A stretch of DNA of 13,751 nt from CBDUBS01 sp965365445 (GCA_965365445.1 CBDUBS010000091.1:1-13751); one strand, 5' to 3'. Positions 1 through 6,383 are shown, numbered from the stretch's first letter. The notes: generated from the sequence alone by a model not told the origin. Program-made: numbers and translations.

Positions 1-552
1 CTCCGCCAGCATCCGGTCGAGCAGGGGGAAAACGGCAGAGAGTTCCGCCGCTACGTCAGGGCGAGCGCCCGTCCAGCGGGATTCGAACGTTTCAAAGGTA
101 TCTACGGAAGGAGCCGGACGCGGCTCCGGGGCCGGTTTCCCCTGCCACTTCAGCCCTTCCTGAAAGGCATCTACCACCAACCGGTTTTCATCCGTCAGGA
201 ATACGTTGGCCCGGGCGCCGAACAGCACCATCCGTAGCTGAAGGCCCCCTTCCAGATCCACCAGCATCATGCGATCCTGGTCGGCGAGCCGCCACGCCTG
301 TACCCTCCGTCCGATGGCCGGCTCGAAAAGGGTAACGACGTTTCGGCGCGGGCGGTTGTATCCTTCGCTCCGAAGTATATACCGGTGCGGCCGGAGCACC
401 GAGCACCGGACCATCCATTCCCCCTGCTCCCCTCCAAAGGCGAGCGTCAGCTCGCCACGATTCCCGGAATACACATCCCCCAGGACGCATCCCTTCAGGT
501 CGGGCGCCCATTCGTCGGCCAGGGCCTTCAGGGTGTAGTAGTTCGTGATCAC
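1..552 (-). CDS. NFACT family protein (RqcH/Rqc2-like), N-terminal part, cut by window edge
   Basis: The minus frame is open from a GTG at 550-552 to the left edge (184 codons). It begins V-I-T-N-Y-Y-T-L-K-A-L and contains RNVVTLFEPAIGRRV, a DRMMLVDLE strand and LQLRMVLFGARANVFLTD. This is the order and spacing of the NFACT-N domain of Bacteroidota homologues, which typically begin with an N-Y-Y motif. Known family role: NFACT proteins bind obstructed large ribosomal subunits carrying peptidyl-tRNA and, in bacteria (RqcH), direct C-terminal alanine tailing of stalled nascent chains. The GTG start is inferred from the family N-terminus; the frame is open further upstream but has no better start, and no Shine-Dalgarno sequence is visible. 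The gene lies 40 bp downstream of the dehydrogenase on the same strand, so the two may be co-transcribed. The coiled-coil and C-terminal NFACT domains lie outside the window. Confidence 0.82.
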   Translation of the reverse strand, partial: MITNYYTLKALADEWAPDLKGCVLGDVYSGNRGELTLAFGGEQGEWMVRCSVLRPHRYILRSEGYNRPRRNVVTLFEPAIGRRVQAWRLADQDRMMLVDLEGGLQLRMVLFGARANVFLTDENRLVVDAFQEGLKWQGKPAPEPRPAPSVDTFETFESRWTGARPDVAAELSAVFPLLDRMLAE

Positions 553-592
553 GACGGAGTGTATGAAGCCGGAGGAAGCGCCGGAAAATACG

Positions 593-1312
593 CTATCCTC
601 TGGGGCGCAGCGGCCGCATGACGACCTCCGAAATCAGATAATTTTCCGGCGCTTCCAGCACGTGGATCACCGTCGAGGCCACATCCTCCGGTTGCATTTT
701 GTGGGTTGCGCCCCTGCTGCCGGAAGAAGCCGAAAAGCTGGTCTCGATAGACCCCGGATACAGGCACGTTACCTTGATGCCGTCATCCCGCACCTCTTTC
801 ATGAGCGCATCGCTGAAGCCGCGCAACCCGTACTTGCTGGCGTTGTAGGCCGCCAGCCGGGGCGTCCCGATGAGTCCGGCGATGGAAGCGACGTTAACGA
901 TGTGGCCCCCGAAGCCGGACTCCCGGTTCTGCTCCTTCATGGGCGGCAAGACGGCCTGCGTGCACAAAAACACGCCGCGCAGGTTGGTTTCGATCTGCAC
1001 GTCCCACTCCTCCACCCCGAGCGCCTCGACGGGGCCGTAAATCCCCAGCCCCGCATTGTTGACGAGCGCATCGATGCGCCCTCCGTCTCGCAGCACGACC
1101 TCGACGGCCTTCCGGACCTGCGGTTCCTCCCGCACGTCGCACTCTACGGGATGGAACCCCTCCCCCAGCTCGCTGCGCAATTCGTGCAGTTGATCGGCGC
1201 TCCGGGCCAGTCCGAAGACGTTCGCGCCGCGATCGACGAGCGAGGCGGCTATGGCCTTCCCGAGGCCGCGGCTCGCCCCCGTGACGATGACGACTTTATT
1301 TCGTAGCTCCAT
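593..1312 (-). CDS. Classical short-chain dehydrogenase/reductase (SDR)
   Basis: This 239-residue protein has the standard single-domain SDR length. The cofactor motif TGASRGLG is at residues 11-18, D59 of the CDV segment follows the expected strand, and NNAG is at 85-88. The catalytic tetrad is N110, S143, Y156 and K160, the last two in YNASK. The PGSIET segment after the active site is the usual cofactor-contact loop. R37 after the second strand (GLARS) suggests a preference for NADP(H). These motifs make it an NAD(P)-dependent oxidoreductase acting on a carbonyl or alcohol, but the substrate cannot be told from sequence. Close relatives are often annotated 3-oxoacyl-ACP reductase-like or YdfG-like, and neither role is supported here. 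The ATG at 1310-1312 gives the canonical N-terminus M-E-L-R-N-K-V-V-I-V-T-G. No Shine-Dalgarno sequence is visible. It is divergent from the methyltransferase gene, with a 68-bp gap. Confidence 0.93.
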   Translation of the reverse strand: MELRNKVVIVTGASRGLGKAIAASLVDRGANVFGLARSADQLHELRSELGEGFHPVECDVREEPQVRKAVEVVLRDGGRIDALVNNAGLGIYGPVEALGVEEWDVQIETNLRGVFLCTQAVLPPMKEQNRESGFGGHIVNVASIAGLIGTPRLAAYNASKYGLRGFSDALMKEVRDDGIKVTCLYPGSIETSFSASSGSRGATHKMQPEDVASTVIHVLEAPENYLISEVVMRPLRPRG

Positions 1313-1380
1313 GTCTGTGTGTAGTATTTTGACGTTTCACCTTTTCAGTATACAGGGTTTCAACCCGGCGGCCTGTAACG

Positions 1381-2121
1381 ATGTTCGGCCCCATGCGATA
1401 CTTCAATACGTCCGAAGCGCCCGGCTCCCCGGATGAACCGTCCGAACTCCGGGTGGGTACCCGCCGCTACCGCCCCGAGGACATCGTTCAGCGCCTGATT
1501 CCTTACGTATCGGACGCACGCCGGGAGCGCATCGACCGGGCGATTGACCAGCGCACCGTTACCGTAACCCCGGTTCTGGACCGCCTCATCGACGGCCGTA
1601 ACGTAAATGCCGTCATGCGCTCCGCGGAAGCGCTCGGCTTTCAGTCGATACATATTCTGCCCGGCGAAGGCGCCATCAAACCAACCGCCAAGGCCGGAGA
1701 GGGGTCGCAGAAATGGCTCGACCTGTGGAAATGGGACGATCCCGACGCCTGCGCCGACTACCTCCAATCGAACGGCTACCTGCTGGCCGCGCTCGACGCC
1801 CGCGACGGCGCACCTTTCGAAACGCTCGACTTTACCCGGAAAACGGCCCTCCTGTTCGGCAACGAGCGCGACGGGGTCTCGGATGCCCTGCTCGCCCGCG
1901 CCGATTTCCGGGGCCGAATCGGTATGTGCGGCTTTACGACCAGTTACAACGTGTCGGTGGCCGCCGGCATCGTGCTATACGGAGCGTACCGGCAACGCAC
2001 CGAACGCCTCGGGGGCCAGGGCGACCTGACCGAAACCGCGAAGATGCGCCTCAAAGCCGTGTTTTACCTTCGCAGCGTGCGTCATGCCGCCGCCATACTG
2101 CGCCGTACCAGCCCAGCGTGA
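1381..2121 (+). CDS. trmH: SpoU/TrmH-family RNA 2'-O-ribose methyltransferase
   Basis: This 246-residue SPOUT-class methyltransferase carries the three family motifs. Motif 1 is RNVNAVMRSAEALGF near residues 73-87, motif 2 is LLFGNERDGVS near 157-167, and motif 3 is SYNVSVAAG near 188-196. Motifs 2 and 3 form the trefoil knot that binds S-adenosylmethionine. The conserved Asn of motif 1 and Arg80 are expected to act in catalysis. The C-terminal segment RLKAVFYLRSVRHAAAILRR resembles the tail of tRNA (Gm18) methyltransferase TrmH rather than RlmB, and there is no RlmB-type N-terminal L30e-like substrate-binding domain. TrmH is therefore the best call; another SpoU rRNA/tRNA target remains possible. 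The variant SYN replaces the more usual SLN. The start could be M1 or M5 (1393), and neither has a Shine-Dalgarno sequence. The gene diverges from the SDR gene. Confidence 0.88.
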   Translation: MFGPMRYFNTSEAPGSPDEPSELRVGTRRYRPEDIVQRLIPYVSDARRERIDRAIDQRTVTVTPVLDRLIDGRNVNAVMRSAEALGFQSIHILPGEGAIKPTAKAGEGSQKWLDLWKWDDPDACADYLQSNGYLLAALDARDGAPFETLDFTRKTALLFGNERDGVSDALLARADFRGRIGMCGFTTSYNVSVAAGIVLYGAYRQRTERLGGQGDLTETAKMRLKAVFYLRSVRHAAAILRRTSPA

Positions 2122-2253
2122 AACCCATCCAGCGGCTTACCCTGACCACCCCTCCCGTGGCGCCTTTCTCGGCCGGCGGCTAAAGATCCACCGCAGAAGG
2201 GTCGATTATACGTCCGTCCCCCGGCCGCAACGAACACACGAAGCGCCTCCGAT

Positions 2254-2646
2254 ATGCCCTGGATCAAACACGTCCTCATCGACCTTGCCGTCACGCTCCT
2301 GATCGTGCTGGGCGCCCTGCTCGATCTGAACTGGGTGCGATGGATACTCTACGTATACACCCCCCTGATGCTGGCGCTCAAGTTGCTGGCCGTAGGCAGC
2401 GGCTCGTTTCTTCAGCAAAAGACGGGCTCCAGGGATCAACCTCCGGACTGGTTTTTCCACCTGCTGTATGCCGTCAGTTTCGGGACGCTGCTCTTCGTGG
2501 GATGGTGGACGCTTGGCGGACTATGGGCGGCCGTATGGCTGCTTTCCGCCTACGGCGCCCTGCGGAAGCGAAACGGCGCGCCGACCCGAACGAAGCCGGG
2601 GGGCAGAGCCTCGCTGAAAACACGACCGAAAACGGCCCGAGCCTGA
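2254..2646 (+). CDS. Small integral membrane protein, function unknown
   Basis: I do not recognise a family. The 130-residue product has about four hydrophobic segments: residues 8-22 (IDLAVTLLIVLGALL), 28-48 (around VRWILYVYTPLMLALKLLAVG), 66-83 (WFFHLLYAVSFGTLLFVG) and 84-102 (WWTLGGLWAAVWLLSAYGA). A short polar loop (QQKTGSRDQPPD) separates the pairs, and the tail is strongly basic (RKRNGAPTRTKPGG onwards). The positive tail suggests a cytoplasmic C-terminus. Codon use and GC match the neighbours, and the hydrophobic pattern fits only this frame. It lies 132 bp after the methyltransferase gene, same strand, and converges on the small minus-strand gene with a 34-bp gap. No Shine-Dalgarno sequence precedes the ATG. 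Confidence 0.75.
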   Translation: MPWIKHVLIDLAVTLLIVLGALLDLNWVRWILYVYTPLMLALKLLAVGSGSFLQQKTGSRDQPPDWFFHLLYAVSFGTLLFVGWWTLGGLWAAVWLLSAYGALRKRNGAPTRTKPGGRASLKTRPKTARA

Positions 2647-2680
2647 TCCACCGGAGAAAGCGACCGACGGACGAGCGGCA

Positions 2681-2947
2681 TCACCGCTCCAGCAGCGGGG
2701 CTACCAGCCGGTCGAGCTGGGCTTTAACGACCTTCTTCGGCACCCACTTCGGCAGGTCGGGGATCGCGATGCGCAGCTCGTCCTCGAACAACGTATACTG
2801 CGCCGAGAGGGTTTTCCCTCCGAGATCGGCCAGAACGGCGCCCTCGCGCTCGTTGCCTTCCACCCGGCCCCCATTCGACCGGGCCAGATGCACCAGCCGT
2901 TCGTAGGCCACCGCCGGGCTGACGCCCAACCTGTACATGATGATCAT
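2681..2947 (-). CDS. Small conserved-looking protein of unknown function (88 aa)
   Basis: The product begins MIIMYRLGVSPAVAYERLV and ends with a charged helix (KKVVKAQLDRLVAPLLER). Between them an alternating pattern (GGRVEGNEREGAVLADLGG, then LSAQYTLFEDELRIAIPDLP) looks like an alpha-beta fold: N-terminal helix, meandering beta strands, then KWVPKKVV leading into a final helix. The layout is loosely like the small polyhydroxyalkanoate-granule-region proteins (PF09650 type), but no diagnostic residues prove it. Translation could start at M1 (2947) or M4 (2938). The gene is flanked by a 34-bp gap to a convergent membrane-protein gene and a 203-bp gap to the divergent nucleotidyltransferase gene. 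The regular amphipathic pattern and the GC-rich third positions support real coding. Confidence 0.6.
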   Translation of the reverse strand: MIIMYRLGVSPAVAYERLVHLARSNGGRVEGNEREGAVLADLGGKTLSAQYTLFEDELRIAIPDLPKWVPKKVVKAQLDRLVAPLLER

Positions 2948-3150
2948 AACGCCTTCGTTTCCATTTCAAGGGACATCCCCCCACCGGCGGCAGGGGCGCC
3001 AGAATCGAAGCGTTCAACTGCGGAGCGGGCGAAAGGAACCCGGGTGAGGCAAAGGTTTTGTAAAGAAGCCGAAAAGCGCCCTTTCCGCCTGCGGCGGATG
3101 CCCGTGCCAGGGGTTCAAGGAACCGCCCTCTAAAACCGTCCGATACAACC

Positions 3151-3873
3151 ATGGAAGCCATGATTCTGGCGGCGGGACTCGGCACCCGCCTTCGCCCGCT
3201 TACCTACGAGATTCCCAAAGCCCTCATCGAGGTGGGCGGTATACCCATGCTGGAGCACGTCGCCCTCAGGCTGATCGAGGCCGGATGCACGCGCCTCATC
3301 GTGAACGTGCATCACCACGCCGATCAAATCCGCGCGTTCATCGCCTCACGAGGCAATTTCGGCATCGAGGTGCTGATTTCCGAAGAGCCGGAGCGTCCCC
3401 TCGAAACCGGGGGCGGGCTCAAGCAGGCCGCTCCGCTTTTCGAGCGAACCGGCTCCTTCATCATGCACAACTCGGACATTCTGACCGAAATCGACCTCGG
3501 GGAGCTGATGGCCGCGCATGAGTCATCCGGAGCGCTCGCGACGCTGGCGGTCCGGGAGCCGCGCACCCCCCGCTACCTCGTGTTCGACGAAGCGGCCCGC
3601 TTCTGCGGCTACGGCAACACCGAGACGAATTACGAGCACCTAGTGCAGCAACCTTCCGGCAAGGCGGTGCGGGTGGATTTCTGCGGGGTGCAAGCCATTT
3701 CGCCCCGCATCTTTGATTTGATGACGGAAGAGGGCGTATTCTCCATCATAAAAGTTTACCTCCGGCTGACCGAGCAGGGCGAAACGATCCGACCTCACCG
3801 GGTGGACGGCGCACTCTGGATCGACATCGGCAAGCCGGAACAGCTGGAAGAAGCCCGAGGCCTTTTCGAATGA
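3151..3873 (+). CDS. Sugar-phosphate nucleotidyltransferase (MurU/HddC-like)
   Basis: The 240-residue protein opens with MILAAGLGTRLRPLT then IPKAL, the G-x-G-T-R-x-R-P signature and catalytic lysine (K23) of nucleotide-sugar pyrophosphorylases. ETGGGLKQA (85-93) contacts the nucleotide, and HNSDIL supplies the metal-binding aspartate D109. The C-terminal segment W-I-D-I-G-K-P-E-Q-L is the family's second metal and sugar-phosphate motif. The reaction is sugar-1-phosphate + NTP to NDP-sugar + pyrophosphate. The compact size, with no left-handed beta-helix domain, fits MurNAc-1-phosphate uridylyltransferase (MurU) or heptose/mannose-1-phosphate nucleotidyltransferases. The actual sugar and base cannot be read from the sequence. 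The segment VDFCGVQAISPRIF is typical of Bacteroidota members. The stop codon overlaps the start of the LOG gene (ATGA), indicating translational coupling. Confidence 0.88.
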   Translation: MEAMILAAGLGTRLRPLTYEIPKALIEVGGIPMLEHVALRLIEAGCTRLIVNVHHHADQIRAFIASRGNFGIEVLISEEPERPLETGGGLKQAAPLFERTGSFIMHNSDILTEIDLGELMAAHESSGALATLAVREPRTPRYLVFDEAARFCGYGNTETNYEHLVQQPSGKAVRVDFCGVQAISPRIFDLMTEEGVFSIIKVYLRLTEQGETIRPHRVDGALWIDIGKPEQLEEARGLFE

Positions 3874-4436
3874 CCTCCCCCGGCGCGATCGAATCCGTAT
3901 GCGTCTACTGCTCGTCGAGCAACGCGGTGGCGCCCCATTACTTCGAAGTGGCTGCCGAGGCGGGCCGGATTCTGGCCGGGCGCGGCTTGCGCCTGGTCTA
4001 CGGCGGCGGCGCGGTAGGGCTCATGGGCGAGCTGGCCCGCTCGGTGCATCGCCACGGGGGCAGCGTCCTCGGCGTAATCCCCGAAGCCCTCCGGGAGATC
4101 GAGGGCGTCGCCTACGACGCCGCCGACGAGATGATCATCACCCGGACGATGCAGGAACGCAAAGCCATCATGTACACCCGCGCGGACGCCTTCCTGGTGC
4201 TCCCCGGCGGCTTCGGAACGCTGGAGGAGTTCATGGAGGTTCTTACCCTCAAACAGCTACGTTACCACCACAAACCGATAGCCCTCGTGAGCACCCGGGG
4301 GTTCTTCGACCCGCTGATCGGCGTATTTGAGCACTTCTTCCGGCAGGGCTTCGCCAATCCGCGCTACCGGAGCCTGTACTACCTGGCCGACGAACCCGCC
4401 GACGCGGTGGATTACCTGATCCAGGCCGAACCCTGA
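3870..4436 (+). CDS. LOG family protein (TIGR00730-type, cytokinin-riboside-monophosphate phosphoribohydrolase-like)
   Basis: This 188-residue Rossmann-like protein begins with the S-V-C-V-Y-C-S-S-S strand. It has YGGGAVGLMG at residues 44-53 and the diagnostic PGGFGTLEE at 112-120. R97 and K98 (in MQERKAIM) and E120 match the catalytic Arg and Glu of lysine-decarboxylase-like LOG enzymes. Known members cleave nucleoside 5'-monophosphates at the N-glycosidic bond; in plants and some bacteria this activates cytokinins. In most bacteria the physiological substrate is unknown, so a general nucleotide-monophosphate phosphoribohydrolase is the safest reading. The ATG overlaps the stop of the nucleotidyltransferase gene by 4 bp. 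The last ~80 bp are repeated, in degraded form, at 5003-5082 beyond the toxin-antitoxin module. Confidence 0.9.
   Translation: MTSPGAIESVCVYCSSSNAVAPHYFEVAAEAGRILAGRGLRLVYGGGAVGLMGELARSVHRHGGSVLGVIPEALREIEGVAYDAADEMIITRTMQERKAIMYTRADAFLVLPGGFGTLEEFMEVLTLKQLRYHHKPIALVSTRGFFDPLIGVFEHFFRQGFANPRYRSLYYLADEPADAVDYLIQAEP
4352..4430 (+). repeat. Direct repeat copy A (3' end of the LOG gene)
   Basis: The functional copy of an imperfect direct repeat whose partner lies at 5003-5082. Aligned without gaps, 4367-4430 matches 5018-5081 at 57 of 64 positions, including an unbroken 25-base block (4378-4402 against 5029-5053). Weaker similarity with a 1-base gap extends upstream to about 4352. A short stretch beyond the stop (about 4431-4450) may match 5102-5121 after a small insertion. 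The two copies flank the toxin-antitoxin genes. Confidence 0.85.
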
Positions 4437-4480
4437 CCCTTCAGGCGTCCCACACGTCCGACAAACTTTCCAGACCCGTG

Positions 4481-4504
4481 GTAGTTTACCCTGAGTAACC
4501 CTAC
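4481..4504. promoter_or_regulatory. Imperfect palindrome upstream of the toxin-antitoxin genes, candidate operator
   Basis: Nested inverted repeats are visible: outer arms GTAG (4481-4484) and CTAC (4501-4504), inner arms TTAC (4486-4489) and GTAA (4495-4498), around a 5-base centre. The inner and outer arms are separated by 1 base on one side and 2 on the other, so the symmetry is not perfect. It ends 19 bp before the antitoxin start. Type II antitoxins commonly repress their own operon by binding a palindrome at this position. Assignment as an operator is inference only. Confidence 0.3.
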
Positions 4505-4523
4505 GTGATTACAGGCGACAGCC

Positions 4524-4736
4524 ATGAGCCCAGCAGACGTTCAATACATCTCGAACGAACAGGGAGACCCGACCGGGGTCATCGTTCCCATCGCCCTCTG
4601 GAAGGAGATCGTATCCGAACTCGAAACCCACTACTTGCTCAAGAGCGATACCATGCGAAAACGCCTGCTCGAAGCGCGCGCGCGTGGCAAAGGTATAGCG
4701 TTCGAAGAGGTGCTGGAGCGGCTTGGTATTGAATGA
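4524..4736 (+). CDS. Phd/YefM-like antitoxin of a type II toxin-antitoxin module
   Basis: This 70-residue protein lies directly before a Txe/YoeB toxin gene. The N-terminal half (VQYISNEQGDPTGVIVPIALWKEI) is a short beta-hairpin followed by a helix, as in Phd/YefM-type DNA-binding domains. The C-terminal half (KRLLEARARGKGIAFEEVLERLGIE) is a charged amphipathic helix of the sort that wraps and neutralises the toxin. Role: binds and inhibits the toxin, and probably represses the operon with the toxin as co-repressor. Its stop codon overlaps the toxin ATG by 4 bp (ATGA), the usual coupling in these modules. It could equally be called RelB/Axe-like; the family name is less certain than the role, which follows from the partner. 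No strong Shine-Dalgarno sequence is visible. Confidence 0.8.
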   Translation: MSPADVQYISNEQGDPTGVIVPIALWKEIVSELETHYLLKSDTMRKRLLEARARGKGIAFEEVLERLGIE

Positions 4737-4996
4737 GAAGCGTTACGTTCGACCCCAACGGGTTCGACCATCCGGCGTGGTGGATGCAGCAGGATCGCAA
4801 GACGGCACTTCGCATCGTGATGCGGATAAAGGAGATTCAGCGCACACCGTTCGAAGGCACGGGAAAGCCCGAGCCGCTCAAGCATGAGTTGAAAGGCTGC
4901 TGGTCGCGTCGCATCACGAAGGAGCACCGCCTGGTCTACGAAGTGCAGGGAAACCAGATCAGGATACTGGCCTGCCGGTTTCACTACGGAGCGTAA
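4733..4996 (+). CDS. yoeB: Txe/YoeB family toxin (ribosome-dependent mRNA endoribonuclease)
   Basis: This 87-residue protein has the full Txe/YoeB signature: W16 near the start, PFEGTGKPEPLKHELKG, WSRRITKEHRLVYEV and the terminal C-R-F-H-Y. The residues corresponding to E. coli YoeB E46, R65, H83 and Y84 are present as E47, R66, H84 and Y85, so the active site looks intact. Known role: YoeB/Txe toxins enter the ribosomal A site and cleave mRNA, stopping translation until antitoxin is restored. The gene overlaps the antitoxin gene by 4 bp. The stop codon is 6 bp before the degraded repeat copy of the LOG gene 3' end. Length is normal (84-90), with no frameshift or truncation. Confidence 0.93.
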   Translation: MRSVTFDPNGFDHPAWWMQQDRKTALRIVMRIKEIQRTPFEGTGKPEPLKHELKGCWSRRITKEHRLVYEVQGNQIRILACRFHYGA

Positions 4997-5002
4997 GGGT
5001 GG

Positions 5003-5123
5003 GCATATCCGGCGTAGCCGGAGCCTGAACTACCTGGCCGACGAACCCGCCGATGCCGCGGATTACCCGATGCAGGCCGAGCCGGCCGGCCCGAATAGGC
5101 CCTGGTCTTTCAGGAATCTCTAA
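5003..5123 (+). pseudogene. Remnant of a second LOG gene 3' end (direct repeat copy B)
   Basis: Bases 5013-5084 read in frame as R-S-R-S-L-N-Y-L-A-D-E-P-A-D-A-A-D-Y-P-M-Q-A-E-P, against the intact LOG tail R-Y-R-S-L-Y-Y-L-A-D-E-P-A-D-A-V-D-Y-L-I-Q-A-E-P. The original stop codon is lost, so the frame continues to a TAA at 5121-5123. The substitutions include nonconservative ones (Y to N, L to P), as expected for sequence no longer under selection. Only about 25 codons are left; nothing of the catalytic part is present. It is either the displaced original tail after the toxin-antitoxin module inserted, or what remains of a tandem LOG duplicate. Confidence 0.85.
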
Positions 5124-5312
5124 AGCGGTTTTCCGATCTGTAAGGAGCGTGATACTCACCGCAGACCGCCTGTAGGCTCCGGGCCGCGGATATTCTGCCT
5201 CGTCGGGCGTTCCCGCCGTGACCCGCCGGGTTGCAGCGTCGATATGCACCTTATAAACTCTAAGCCATCTCACGGGTAAGAGAAATATGCTCATCGCGGA
5301 CACTTCGTTCAA

Positions 5313-5342
5313 CCCTGCACGTTGTCCAGGGCAGAATTTTTT
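5313..5342 (+). terminator. Weak hairpin followed by T-run
   Basis: CCCTG (5313-5317) can pair with CAGGG (5327-5331) around a 9-base loop, followed five bases later by six T residues (5337-5342). The stem is only 5 bp and the T-run is displaced, so this is a poor intrinsic terminator. It lies 30 bp before the metallophosphoesterase start, so it could instead be a leader hairpin. Confidence 0.2.
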
Positions 5343-5371
5343 CAGATAGACTCCAACATAACCTTATCCCC

Positions 5372-6295
5372 GTGCGCACAACACTGCTCACTATCCTCGC
5401 CCTTATCCTCGCAGTGGTCGTCTACGGGACCCTCATCGAGCCCCGGTTCCTCCTCGACGATGAGGCATTCGAGGCCGAGCTTCCTGCTCTCCCGGCCGGC
5501 TGGGACGGCCAAAGGGTGGCGCTCCTGGCCGACTTCCAGATCGGCATGTGGGGCGGCAACACGGGCATGGTCCACGAGGCGATCGAGGACGCCGTCCGCG
5601 ACTCGGTCGCGCTTGCCCTCATCGCGGGCGACTTCGTGTACCGCCCCGACTCGGCTCGCGTAGACGAGGCCGTAGAGGCCGTCCGTCCCCTCGTCGCGGC
5701 CGGCATTCCGACGGTGGCCGTCCTGGGAAACCACGACTACTCGCTGATGAAGGAGTCGAGTGAGCGAATCGACCACTACGCCGAATACCTCGAAGCTCGA
5801 CTCGAAGCGATTGGCGTGACGGTGCTCCAGAACGAAGCGGCGCCCATGACGGCCCGGGGCGATACCCTGTGGGTAATCGGTGTCGGTTCGGTCTGGGCCG
5901 GACTCGCCGACGTGGACGCCGCGCTGGCGGCCATACCCGAGGGCGCTCCCCGGCTGTGGCTCATGCACAACTCGGAAGCCTTTCGCGATATACCGTCAGA
6001 AGAGGCCCACCTTGCGCTGGCGGCTCATACGCACGGAGGCCAGGTCCGTGTTTTTCCCGGCCCTCACCGCTCGTGGCTCGACATCGTGCGCAGTGGAGAA
6101 GTCGCTGCCGACGGCTGGGCTGCCGACTCGATCGGCGCACCGCCCAACCGGATCTACATTAACCGGGGGATTGGCTTTTCGACTGTTCCGATAAGGATCA
6201 ACTGCCGCCCTGAACTCACCCGGATCACGCTCCGCCAACCAACGGGCCGTATCCCGAACCGCGGATCGGGCGAGGTAGACGTCACGGACTCGTAA
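5372..6295 (+). CDS. Membrane-anchored metallophosphoesterase (calcineurin-like, YkuE/LpxG-like) with a DxQ first motif
   Basis: The 307-residue protein starts at a GTG and has an N-terminal hydrophobic segment (about residues 4-22) that would act as an uncleaved anchor. Calcineurin-type metal motifs follow in order: D54-F-Q56, GD at 86-87, GNHD at 119-122, H199-N and HTHGG at 219-223. The late segment R-I-Y-I-N-R-G-I-G-F-S is typical of the YkuE-like branch. These enzymes hydrolyse phosphoesters or pyrophosphates, for example UDP-2,3-diacylglucosamine in lipid A synthesis or phosphoinositide-like lipids. The substrate here is not determined, though a membrane-bound one is plausible given the anchor. 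The first motif is D-x-Q rather than the usual D-x-H, and the last is A-H-T-H-G-G rather than G-H-T-H-G-G. No Shine-Dalgarno sequence is visible before the GTG. Confidence 0.87.
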   Translation: MRTTLLTILALILAVVVYGTLIEPRFLLDDEAFEAELPALPAGWDGQRVALLADFQIGMWGGNTGMVHEAIEDAVRDSVALALIAGDFVYRPDSARVDEAVEAVRPLVAAGIPTVAVLGNHDYSLMKESSERIDHYAEYLEARLEAIGVTVLQNEAAPMTARGDTLWVIGVGSVWAGLADVDAALAAIPEGAPRLWLMHNSEAFRDIPSEEAHLALAAHTHGGQVRVFPGPHRSWLDIVRSGEVAADGWAADSIGAPPNRIYINRGIGFSTVPIRINCRPELTRITLRQPTGRIPNRGSGEVDVTDS

Positions 6296-6353
6296 TGCTT
6301 CCGTTCCGCGCGGTATAATCCCCCGCTGCGCCCTGAAACAAAGCTCTGCCGCC

Positions 6354-6383
6354 TTGCATCGCCTGAGCGGAAGCGTTTATACT
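6354..6383 (+). promoter_or_regulatory. Candidate promoter for the pseudopilin-like gene
   Basis: TTGCAT (6354-6359) and TATACT (6378-6383) are separated by 18 bp, close to the general housekeeping-sigma pattern. A transcript starting near 6390 would have a leader of about 80 bases before the ATG at 6471. Bacteroidota primary sigma factors usually prefer a different consensus, so this is only a candidate. Confidence 0.3.

Larger units (their letters stand above)
4997..5371. other. 375-bp region without an intact gene
   Basis: After the toxin stop this stretch holds the LOG-gene remnant (5003-5123) and then about 250 bp with no convincing coding frame. An AT-richer segment near 5235-5290 could contain promoter elements for the metallophosphoesterase gene, but I found no well-spaced -35/-10 pair. 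A weak hairpin with a T-run lies at 5313-5342. Confidence 0.6.

Noticed and set aside
545..1306. Long plus-strand open frame of about 250 codons
   Set aside because: It is antisense to the SDR gene, whose full motif set (TGASRGLG, NNAG, YNASK) fixes the coding strand. The plus-strand product is rich in R, H and P with no domain pattern.
1329..1348. TTGACG and TATACA as a promoter for trmH
   Set aside because: The spacer is only 14 bp, too short for a normal -35/-10 pair.
2673..2689. Hairpin GAGCGG/CCGCTC with a 5-base loop between the convergent genes
   Set aside because: The stem is short, there is no T-run on either strand, and half of it is inside the coding end of the minus-strand gene, so I do not call it a terminator.
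4959..5312. Minus-strand open frame of 117 codons
   Set aside because: It runs antisense through the toxin end and the LOG remnant, whose origin is explained by the plus-strand similarity. It has no recognisable domain.
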